Positions 30,687 through 37,169 of a DNA stretch of 37,169 nucleotides are shown here, one piece after another. Each line of letters begins with the position of its first letter. The stretch's first letter is position 1. This DNA is from Actinobacteria bacterium OK074 (GTDB taxonomy: Bacteria; Actinomycetota; Actinomycetes; Streptomycetales; Streptomycetaceae), in NCBI GenBank assembly GCA_001298575.1, contig LJCV01000311.1, forward strand, positions 1 through 37,169. Direction: 5' to 3'. Below the pieces are notes generated by a model. That model did not search any database. It saw nothing but the letters and a program-made list of their open reading frames with translations, and had not been told where the DNA came from. Both the position numbers and the translations under genes were made by a program.

Positions 30687-31724
30687 ATGTACGTGAAATG
30701 GGGTGCGGCCGGGGTGCGGACCTCGTCGGCGGTGGCCGCGGCGGGAGCCGCGCTGTTGCTGGCGGGATGTTCCTCGTCGGGGGGCGGGGACGACACCGAC
30801 ACCAAGACGGCCGGTTCGAGCGCGACCATCACTCAACAGCCCAAGTCCGTCGACCCGTTCTGGGTCAACCCGGACGGAACCGCGGCCGAACAGGTCGCCA
30901 AGTACCTGAAGGCGGGCCGCGAGAGCGACGCCGCCCAGATCCGCAAGATCGCGGAACAGCCGACGGGGGAGTGGCTGGGCCCCGACACCCCGGAGGCGGA
31001 GGCGAAGGGGTTCACGGAGGCCGCCCAGCAGGCCGACCGCACCGCGGTGCTCGTCCTCTACGACATTCCGCACCGCGACTGCGACCAGTTCTCCGGCGGC
31101 GGCGCGGCCGACGGCGACGCCTACCGGGCGTGGATCGCCGCCGTGGCCAAGGGCATCGCCGACCGGCCCGCCCTGGTGATCCTCGAACCGGACGCGGTGC
31201 TGCACATGGTGGACGGCTGCACGCCCGCCCAGTACCACGAGGAGCGCTACGACCTGCTCCAAGGCGCCGTCACCACGCTCAAGTCCCTGAAGAACACGAG
31301 GGTTTACCTGGACGCGGGCAACGCGGGCTGGGGCCACCCCGACCAGATCTACCAGTCGCTCCAGCGGGCCGGCGTCGAGAAGGCGGACGGCTTCGCGGTG
31401 AACGTCTCCAACTTCTACTCCACCCAGGACTCCATCGCCTACGGCAAGGACCTGTCGGCGAAGATCGGCGGCAAGCACTTCGTCATCGACACCAGCCGCA
31501 ACGGCAACGGACCGTATACGAAGGGTGACGTGGCGCAGCGCTGGTGCAACCCGCCGGGCCGCGCGCTGGGCGAGTCCCCGACGGCGGACACGGCGGACCC
31601 GCTGGTGGACGCCTACCTGTGGGTGAAGCGCCCGGGCGAGTCGGACGGCACCTGCAAGGGCGGCCCGACGGCCGGACAGTGGTGGACCGACTACGCGCTG
31701 AAGCTCGCGGAGGCGTCCAAGTAG
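30687..31724 (+). CDS. cslZ: GH6-family secreted lipoprotein, CslZ-like (345 aa)
   Basis: A lipoprotein signal ends in LLAGC (Cys about 28). The rest is a GH6 cellulase-type domain: VLVLYDIPHRDCDQFSGGG, the acid Asp in VILEPDAVLHM, VYLDAGNAGWGHP and FVIDTSRNGNG, with Cys pairs typical of the family. In Streptomyces the cslZ endoglucanase is encoded beside cslA and glxA and is thought to trim the beta-glucan made by CslA at hyphal tips. AAGGGGAG lies 4 bases before the ATG. Here it converges on glxA, with a shared terminator between. The symbol is assigned from family plus neighbourhood. Confidence 0.88.
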   Translation: MYVKWGAAGVRTSSAVAAAGAALLLAGCSSSGGGDDTDTKTAGSSATITQQPKSVDPFWVNPDGTAAEQVAKYLKAGRESDAAQIRKIAEQPTGEWLGPDTPEAEAKGFTEAAQQADRTAVLVLYDIPHRDCDQFSGGGAADGDAYRAWIAAVAKGIADRPALVILEPDAVLHMVDGCTPAQYHEERYDLLQGAVTTLKSLKNTRVYLDAGNAGWGHPDQIYQSLQRAGVEKADGFAVNVSNFYSTQDSIAYGKDLSAKIGGKHFVIDTSRNGNGPYTKGDVAQRWCNPPGRALGESPTADTADPLVDAYLWVKRPGESDGTCKGGPTAGQWWTDYALKLAEASK

Positions 31725-31740
31725 CCCACGGAGCACATGA

Positions 31741-31775
31741 GTTGGGGGCGCCCGGTCGAGCGGGGCGCCCCCAAC
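31741..31775. terminator. Bidirectional terminator between cslZ and glxA
   Basis: GTTGGGGGCGCCC (31741-31753) and GGGCGCCCCCAAC (31763-31775) form a perfect 13-bp stem with a 9-base loop. It lies 16 bases after the cslZ stop and 27 bases from the glxA stop, so it can serve both converging transcripts. Confidence 0.85.
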
Positions 31776-31802
31776 GTCGTAGGACCCAAATGTGACGGAC
31801 CG

Positions 31803-33743
31803 TCAGGGGACGTCCACCCAGACCGCCTTGCTGGGGGTGCCCTGGTCGTCGTCCACGAACATCATGTACCAGCCCGACGGCACCAGGTTGCGGTTCTTCG
31901 GTACCGTCACCGTGATCTTGTCGCCGGACGTCGTGTAGTCCAGCGCGATCGACCGCTGGTCCACGTCGGTCACGTGGGTGGACGAACTCGGCCTGATCAG
32001 CCGGACTTTCCGGATCGACGAGGCGTGCTTCGAGGTGAACGTGCCCGAGGCGCCGCGGGCGATCGTCCCCGGTCCGCCGGACAGGTCCGGGCGCGCGTCC
32101 CGGTACAGGTACGGCGGGGTGTAGATCTCGATGCGCTGCTCGAAGACGCCCGGCTTGGTGTTGGCCTTGTCCGCGTACAGCGGGTTGGAGCCGAAGAACA
32201 TCACCCGGCCGTCGGGCAGCAGGATCGACCCGGAGTGGTAATCGCGGCCCACCTCGGGGTCGGCGACCCGCTTGAAGGTGTTCGTCGTCGGGTTGTAGAT
32301 CCGCGCCTGCTTGATGTCGGAGGCGCTGCGCCCGCGGTAGTCCTGCGAACCGCCCGACACCAGCACCGAATCGTCGGGCAGGACCGATGCCTGCGCGTAC
32401 CGGGTGCCCTTTTCCAGCGTCGGACCGTCCACGAACTTCGGGTTCGCGTCCTTCAGGTCGATCAACCGGGTTTTGTTGGTGGACAGTTTGGACTCGCCGA
32501 CCCCGCCGCCGCCGATCACCATGAACTTCTCCTCCTGCGCGGGCGCCAGCAGGACCGTCGCCGAGGTCTCCAGCATGTTCGGGTCGCTGAGCCCGGGCAG
32601 TTTGGTGAACGCGTTGGTGTCGACGTCCCAGATTCCGGGGTCGCGGCCGACGTCGTCGGGACCGTAACCGGCGTTGGAACCGGAGTAGAAGAGCTTGCCG
32701 TTCTGCATCAGGAACAGCGCGGGATAGGTGGGGAACTGACGCTTGGTCTTGGTGTACGTCCAGGTCTTGGTCTTCGGGTCGAAGATCTCGTTCTTGCCGG
32801 GGACCAGCTGCCCGATGTCGTCGAGCCCGGAGACGCTGAGCACCTTGCCGTCGGACAGCGTGGTCAGCGTCGGGTACCAGCGGGCCTCGTTCATCGGGTC
32901 GACCTTGATGTACTTCTCGGCGACCGGATCGAATTCGTACGCGTTCTTGATGCCCTCGAAGTCCCGCTTGTCCATGCCGAGTTTGTTGGCGATGCCGTAC
33001 GTGTTGCGCTCGTCGGCGCCGGTCAGGCCCTGGATCGTGTAGTTGTCCTCGGTGCCCGTCTCGTACGTGGTGCCCTCCTTGGGCGCCTCGACGACCACGC
33101 GGGCGTAACCCGGGTTGTTCCGCAGGAATTTGCCGGTCTTCTTGTCGAACACCTTGGTGGCACGTGGAATCAGGGACGAGTCCGTGGAGACGAAGGACTT
33201 GCCGTTCTGCTTTCCGGTGAACACCGTTCCCTTGGGCAGGGTGATCGGCTTGTCCGGGTTCTCGTTGTAGAGGATCATCACGCCGCCGGCCTTCTTGACG
33301 TCACCCTTGAGCTTCTCGTACTTCTTGGTGCCGCCCGCGATCAGGATGTTGCCGTTGGCGAGTTGGGTGTGCCCGGTGCAGAACAGGTCGGCCGGGGTGG
33401 GGACTTTCTTGATGGTGCCCTTGACCGGGTCCCAGATCCGGGTGTCGAACTTCTTGGCGTCGAAGTTGTCCTGGTCGTTCCCGGAACCCGCGATCAGCAG
33501 CACCTTCCCGGTGTGCAGCAGGACCGCGTGAATGGTGTCCTGGCGGTACTTCTTGGGAAACTGGATGATGTCCCATTTCCCGTTCTCCGCCTTGTACTCG
33601 GGTCTGTTGATGGCGTACTCGTGGTATTTCTCGGTGCTGAAGCGGTACACCCAGGGGCCGTTCATCCCGGCCAGCGCGAGCACCACCACCGTTCCCACCG
33701 CGAGTCGTCGGGCCCGGCGGCGACCGCCGCCCAGCTCACTCAT
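31803..33743 (-). CDS. glxA: GlxA radical copper oxidase (646 aa)
   Basis: GlxA is the bacterial relative of galactose oxidase, oxidising glycans at the growing tip together with CslA. An N-terminal membrane segment (residues 14-27) anchors it outside the cell. The cofactor residues are in place: C122 (FCTGHTQL) for the Cys-Tyr cross-link, W289-Y290 (ARWYPTL), Y502-H503 (GRDYHSG) and H590 (SSTHVTDVD). Kelch-like repeats fill 65-520, and a C-terminal Ig-like domain follows. It is full length. The ATG overlaps the cslA stop by 4 bases, so both genes are co-transcribed and coupled. Copper delivery genes are not in the window. Confidence 0.96.
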   Translation of the reverse strand: MSELGGGRRRARRLAVGTVVVLALAGMNGPWVYRFSTEKYHEYAINRPEYKAENGKWDIIQFPKKYRQDTIHAVLLHTGKVLLIAGSGNDQDNFDAKKFDTRIWDPVKGTIKKVPTPADLFCTGHTQLANGNILIAGGTKKYEKLKGDVKKAGGVMILYNENPDKPITLPKGTVFTGKQNGKSFVSTDSSLIPRATKVFDKKTGKFLRNNPGYARVVVEAPKEGTTYETGTEDNYTIQGLTGADERNTYGIANKLGMDKRDFEGIKNAYEFDPVAEKYIKVDPMNEARWYPTLTTLSDGKVLSVSGLDDIGQLVPGKNEIFDPKTKTWTYTKTKRQFPTYPALFLMQNGKLFYSGSNAGYGPDDVGRDPGIWDVDTNAFTKLPGLSDPNMLETSATVLLAPAQEEKFMVIGGGGVGESKLSTNKTRLIDLKDANPKFVDGPTLEKGTRYAQASVLPDDSVLVSGGSQDYRGRSASDIKQARIYNPTTNTFKRVADPEVGRDYHSGSILLPDGRVMFFGSNPLYADKANTKPGVFEQRIEIYTPPYLYRDARPDLSGGPGTIARGASGTFTSKHASSIRKVRLIRPSSSTHVTDVDQRSIALDYTTSGDKITVTVPKNRNLVPSGWYMMFVDDDQGTPSKAVWVDVP

Positions 33744-35776
33744 TGCTCGCGTCCTCCCAGCCCGCCGACGGCGATCTCCAGCGTCGGTTCGCCCTCGTCA
33801 CGCAGGCCCGCCGGCCGCTGCCGCGCCGCCGGGTGCGCGAGCGGCACCGCGTCCTCGACCACCCGCTCGGCCAACTCGGCCCGGTCGTCGGCGGGTTGCC
33901 GCCGCCCGGTCCACAGCGTCCACTGCCAGACGATGATCGGCGTGGCCGTGATCAGCAGCGCGAGCGACGCCCAGGTGATCATCGCGGGATGGGTGTGCCC
34001 CAGGAAGTGCCCGGCGGCGATCGACCCGCCGAAGACGACGATGAAGAACAGATGGATCCGGAACGTCCCGAACAGGGTGTCCGGGCTTGCCGAGTTGCCC
34101 TTCGGCGTGACCACGAACCGGCTCTTGCGCCGCAGTACGGCGTCCATGAGCGAGCGGGCGTAGATCGGCGCCGACAGTGCGGACATCACCATGCCGGCCA
34201 CCCCGCCCGAACCCTCCGGCTCGTGCGGCGAGACGTTGTGGCGCCGGTTCCACAGGTAGAGGCCGATCTGGAGCGCGGACGCGTTGCCGTACAGCATCAG
34301 CCAGACCGCCGGGTCGATGTTCACACCCGAGGCGCCGAGCCCCAGGAACAGCGCACAACTCAGCGCCGCCAGGATCCAGTTGAGGGCCGACATCGGGTAG
34401 AAGACGATCATCATGGTGTAGTTGAAGAGCTTCCCCGGCGGCATGGAGAAGAAGCCCTTCCAGTACTGCTTGAGGATCGTCTCGTAGGTGCCCCGGGACC
34501 AGCGCATCTGCTGGGTGAAGAAGTCCGTCCAGGCGGCCGGGCCCTCGCCGACGGCGAGCACGTCCGGCGTGTAGACCGACTTCCAGCGCTTCTTGGTCGC
34601 CGGGTTCTTGTGCCGGTGCATCTCGAAACCGGTGGCCATGTCCTCGGTGATCGAGTCGTACAGCCCGCCGATCTGCTGAAGTGCCGTGATCCGTACGGCA
34701 TTCGAGGTGCCCACGAACATGGGCGAGCCGTAGCGGTTGCCGGCCCGCTGGATCAGCGCGTGGAACAGGAACTGCTGCGACTCGGCCGCCTTGGTGATGA
34801 AGGAGTCGTAATTCCCGTACACCTGCGGGCCGATGACGAATCCGACGTCCGGGTCGCGGAAGTAACCCAGCATCCGCTCCAGGTAGTTGGGCAGCGGCAC
34901 GTGGTCGGTGTCGACGGAGGCGAAGAAGTCGTACTCGTCGCCGTGCGCCTCCAACCAGGCGTTGTAGTTGCCGTGTTTGGTCTTGGCCCGGTACGCGCCC
35001 TTGGGCCGGTTCCACTTCTCGATGCCGTGCCGGGTGAAGTGGTGCACCCCCAGCCGGGCGCAGACCTCCTTCACCTCGGCGTCGTCGCCCTCGTCGAGGA
35101 GCCACACATGCAACAGACCCCGGTGGCGCAGTCGGACCGCGGCCTCCAGGGTCTGCGTGACCATCGACAGGGGTTCCTTGCCGGGCACGTACGTCGTCAG
35201 GAAGGCCACTCTCGTGCCGGTCTCCGGCACCACCGGGATCGGGTCGCGGGCGACCAGGGTGGCATGCGCGTTCGACAGCACGTTCAGGCAGCGGAAGAGT
35301 TCGATCAGCCCGATCGACACCAGCATCACGATGTCGAGGGCGGGCAGGAACGGGTACTGCGGATAGGTCCGGTCGGTCCAGTGCCGCGGCTGCATCAGCC
35401 AGCCCAGCAGGATCAACGAGAGCAGCGGCGCCGCGCACAGCATCAGCGCCGCGCGTATGCGGTGCGGCTCCTGCGAGAGCAGCGAACGGTAACGGACCTG
35501 GTAGGGCAGCGTCGGATCCGGCTCGGTGAGCGGACCGGCGAGCCGGCTGTAGTGCTCGTAGTCGTATCTCGGCAGGGTCTTCTTGATCCTGCGCAGGTTT
35601 CCCGCGTGGCCGGACCGGTGCGACGGCACCCTGAGTTGGGTGGTCTGGGTCGACTGGGAGTCGTGAGCCTGCTGGCTGCTCTGGCTGTTGTGACCGCTCC
35701 GGCTGCCCGGGTGGTCGTGGGCGGTCTCTGACGAGTCGAAGTTGTGGTGCCGGGCGCCCGTCGGAGTCGACGTCAT
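33740..35776 (-). CDS. cslA: CslA cellulose synthase-like glycosyltransferase (678 aa)
   Basis: This is a GT2 processive beta-glycosyltransferase that makes the glucan of Streptomyces hyphal tips. The catalytic marks are present in order: LLDEGDD, VDTDHVPLP (D-x-D), SITEDMATG (T-E-D base) and QQMRWSRG (Q-x-x-R-W). Two helices precede the catalytic domain (about 108-160) and several follow (about 445-625). The first 55 residues are rich in His, Ser, Gln and Thr and look disordered. GGGGGA precedes the ATG. It is first in the operon with glxA. Confidence 0.96.
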   Translation of the reverse strand: MTSTPTGARHHNFDSSETAHDHPGSRSGHNSQSSQQAHDSQSTQTTQLRVPSHRSGHAGNLRRIKKTLPRYDYEHYSRLAGPLTEPDPTLPYQVRYRSLLSQEPHRIRAALMLCAAPLLSLILLGWLMQPRHWTDRTYPQYPFLPALDIVMLVSIGLIELFRCLNVLSNAHATLVARDPIPVVPETGTRVAFLTTYVPGKEPLSMVTQTLEAAVRLRHRGLLHVWLLDEGDDAEVKEVCARLGVHHFTRHGIEKWNRPKGAYRAKTKHGNYNAWLEAHGDEYDFFASVDTDHVPLPNYLERMLGYFRDPDVGFVIGPQVYGNYDSFITKAAESQQFLFHALIQRAGNRYGSPMFVGTSNAVRITALQQIGGLYDSITEDMATGFEMHRHKNPATKKRWKSVYTPDVLAVGEGPAAWTDFFTQQMRWSRGTYETILKQYWKGFFSMPPGKLFNYTMMIVFYPMSALNWILAALSCALFLGLGASGVNIDPAVWLMLYGNASALQIGLYLWNRRHNVSPHEPEGSGGVAGMVMSALSAPIYARSLMDAVLRRKSRFVVTPKGNSASPDTLFGTFRIHLFFIVVFGGSIAAGHFLGHTHPAMITWASLALLITATPIIVWQWTLWTGRRQPADDRAELAERVVEDAVPLAHPAARQRPAGLRDEGEPTLEIAVGGLGGREQ

Positions 35777-36584
35777 GAGTCATCCCCCCGCACGCATGCA
35801 CGAACGACCGAACGTGCGTACGCGCGTGTTCGTCGGTGTTGCGTCGCTATCCGCCCGCGCTCGATCCCCCTCGACCGCCACGAGCGGACTCACTGGCTCG
35901 GTCGGTCCCGCCTCGCCGTCCACACCCAACGGCACGACAGCCGACCCTCCGGTTGCCCGACACCCCCCTCGGCGTCGTTGTGTGAGCGGGGCCCCTCTCC
36001 CCGCTGCCGCAACCGTCTTCCCCCAACTGCCGCACGACGGCAGTCTCTTGAAGCAACCAGGGTTCTACGGCGTCGGTCATGATCGCAAGAGCGAAACTTG
36101 GAGTTAACCGGGCATACGTGTTCATTGGGGTGATCTGTGGACACGGGTGGTGCTGGTGGGGTCAGGCGTTCCGGCCGTGCCCGGAAGTTTCCGAAGTGCG
36201 CCCTTATGGCCGACTCGGACCCGTAGGGGGATCCCCGGGCGGACGGCCTCCGGGATCTTCCGGTGCTGGCCGCGAGGCGTTTCGGGCGCCCGTGACCTGC
36301 CCCGCCGCCCGTCCGGCGCGGTGATGCGCGGGTGGTGGGAGGTGCCCGGGAACGCTTCCGGGGCCTCGTCGGGCAAGGTCTTGTCCAGGCCGTGGTGGGA
36401 ATGGCGTGAAAAGTGCGGTCGGGGGTGGTGGGTGGGAGGTCGGGACCGGCGTACGGGGGCGTTCCGGGGGCGGGGGAGGAGCGGGGCGCACGGGAGGGCG
36501 CGCGGAAACCGGGGTCCCGCAGGGTGTGAGGGGGTGTGGGTGGCGGAGCCCCCACAGCGCGCGGCGCAGCGGCGCAGAAACAGA
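35777..36584. other. Long region between cslA and the tRNA terminator
   Basis: About 800 bases separate cslA from the tRNA. I find no convincing gene. A short frame starting at 36079 (MIARAKLGV...) lacks family similarity and a good ribosome site. The stretch 36050-36135 is locally richer in A and T, with a GTTAAC palindrome at 36103, and probably contains the cslA promoter. Confidence 0.5.
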
Positions 36585-36627
36585 GATGGCGAGGTGGTTC
36601 GCGCTTCCGCGAACACGCCTCGCCATC
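36585..36627 (-). terminator. Intrinsic terminator of tRNA-Lys
   Basis: GATGGCGAGG (36585-36594) pairs with CCTCGCCATC (36618-36627), then GTTCGCG with CGCGAAC around a CTTC loop, with a small bulge between. On the minus strand the stem ends with a TCTGTTTCTG tail. It begins 7 bases after the tRNA 3' end. Confidence 0.85.
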
Positions 36628-36634
36628 GTCATCG

Positions 36635-36708
36635 TGCGCCGCCAGGGACTCGAACCCCGGACCCGCTGATTAAGAGTCAGCTGCTCTAACCAACTGAGCT
36701 AGCGGCGC
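36635..36708 (-). tRNA. tRNA-Lys (anticodon CTT)
   Basis: The minus strand folds as a complete 74-base tRNA. The acceptor stem is GCGCCGC with GCGGCGC plus discriminator A. The D-arm follows, the anticodon stem has loop TCTTAAT with anticodon CTT, and the T-arm is GGGTTCGAGTCCC-like. CCA is not encoded. It reads AAG codons, the dominant Lys codon in this genome. Confidence 0.97.
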
Positions 36709-36722
36709 CTGCTGACAACACA

Positions 36723-36728
36723 ACTCTA
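36723..36728 (-). promoter_or_regulatory. Possible -10 box for tRNA-Lys
   Basis: TAGAGT on the minus strand lies 15 bases upstream of the tRNA 5' end, a plausible -10 position. No good -35 hexamer is found 16-18 bases further upstream. Confidence 0.3.
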
Positions 36729-36909
36729 CCGGACCCGGCGGGGTGCTCCGGACCACCGGGCCCGACTCACAGCAACCGCTCAGGGGCCCGTCCCGTACAT
36801 CATTCGGACCGTCAACATGCGATATCCGTGGAGGGTTGGGAAACTGTCGGACGTGCAGAAGCGAGGGCTTTTCCACCTGGATGTGCGCCAGGACTGTGAG
36901 GGGAATCGC

Positions 36910-37169
36910 ATGAGCCGCATGACTCGTACGAGTCGGGAGCAGCGCATGGCCGCTCCGGCATTCGAGGAATTCGATCCGGCGAACGACTGCGACTGCCCAG
37001 GCTGTACCCATTGGCGCCGGGTCCTGCCCCATTCCCCGTATTCCGGGAACGGCGGCCGGCTCGGCCACCCCGCCGCCCGCCGGGCGCTCGTGCTCGCCGC
37101 CGCGACCGGCACCACCCTCGCCGCGGGCCCGGTCGCACCCGCCGTCGCCGCGCCCGCCGCGCCCGCCCG
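36910..37169 (+). CDS. Secreted protein, N-terminal fragment (at least 86 aa)
   Basis: An open frame starts at ATG 36910 with GAGGGG about 8 bases upstream and runs off the right edge without a stop. Residues 1-57 are charged and contain a CDCPGC cluster (27-32). An RR pair (57-58) then leads into a hydrophobic Ala-rich stretch and A-P-A-V-A-A, like a signal peptide with a long N-region. In my memory Streptomyces genes of this type near cslA encode secreted, possibly peptidoglycan-binding, proteins, but the domain that would show this lies outside the window. Confidence 0.75.
   Translation, partial: MSRMTRTSREQRMAAPAFEEFDPANDCDCPGCTHWRRVLPHSPYSGNGGRLGHPAARRALVLAAATGTTLAAGPVAPAVAAPAAPA

Noticed and set aside
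29583..31736. A 717-aa minus-strand protein containing the ANTAR domain
   Set aside because: The part beyond 30527 is antisense to the clearly coded cslZ lipoprotein and has no family similarity; the ATG at 30527 has a ribosome site.
36079..36324. Small gene upstream of cslA
   Set aside because: No good ribosome site, no family similarity, and the composition turns Arg/Gly-rich as in non-coding frames.
36635..36708. tRNA-Lys as an integration site of a mobile element
   Set aside because: No integrase, excisionase or repeated 3' tRNA segment is seen on either side in this window.

Overview
The window is high-GC actinobacterial chromosome, almost certainly Streptomyces. The support is the GC-biased codon use, WhiJ/AbaA-type regulatory genes, frequent 4-bp overlapping start/stop pairs, rare TTA codons, a LAXTG surface protein, a class F sortase, and the cslA-glxA-cslZ hyphal-tip glycan locus. 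No rRNA, transposase, integrase or CRISPR array was seen. One tRNA (Lys, CTT) lies near the right end.

Layout. Bases 1-455 hold only G-rich sequence and a strong inverted repeat. Bases 456-2364 are a WhiJ/AbaA-like set: a DUF397 protein, an XRE/DUF5753 regulator and a divergent GHKL ATP-binding protein. Bases 2376-6982 are a restriction-modification island: an McrA-like HNH nuclease, a C5-cytosine methyltransferase, Vsr, a second PD-(D/E)XK nuclease, and a NaeI-type endonuclease with all catalytic residues conserved. A SEC-C protein follows. Bases 8656-12652 are the most unusual part: four co-directional genes for a membrane-anchored phosphoribosyltransferase-fold protein, a PurM/ThiL-like protein, a prokaryotic viperin (radical-SAM nucleotide dehydratase) with two TTA codons, and a PfkB-family kinase. 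A 31-32-bp minisatellite ends this block.

Bases 12932-20185 look like ordinary accessory metabolism: a secreted GH30 galactanase-like enzyme, a 14-helix MFS exporter with a divergent HxlR regulator, an FAH-family enzyme, a Gfo/Idh/MocA oxidoreductase and a LAXTG surface protein. Bases 20229-26716 are a GntR-controlled phosphonate (2-aminoethylphosphonate-type) catabolism and ABC uptake operon. Bases 26853-29131 hold a NagD-like HAD phosphatase, a secreted protein with a 17-C tract, and a class F sortase. A GAF-ANTAR regulator (29583-30527) is followed by cslZ, glxA and cslA. The window closes with tRNA-Lys, its terminator, and the start of a secreted protein that runs off the right edge.

How the genes may work together. 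The restriction-modification island and the viperin cassette are separated by a single gene, so 2.4-12.7 kb may be a defence island that combines DNA cleavage with production of a modified, chain-terminating nucleotide. The viperin call is strong. The roles of its three partners are inferred, and several carry substitutions at family hallmark positions.
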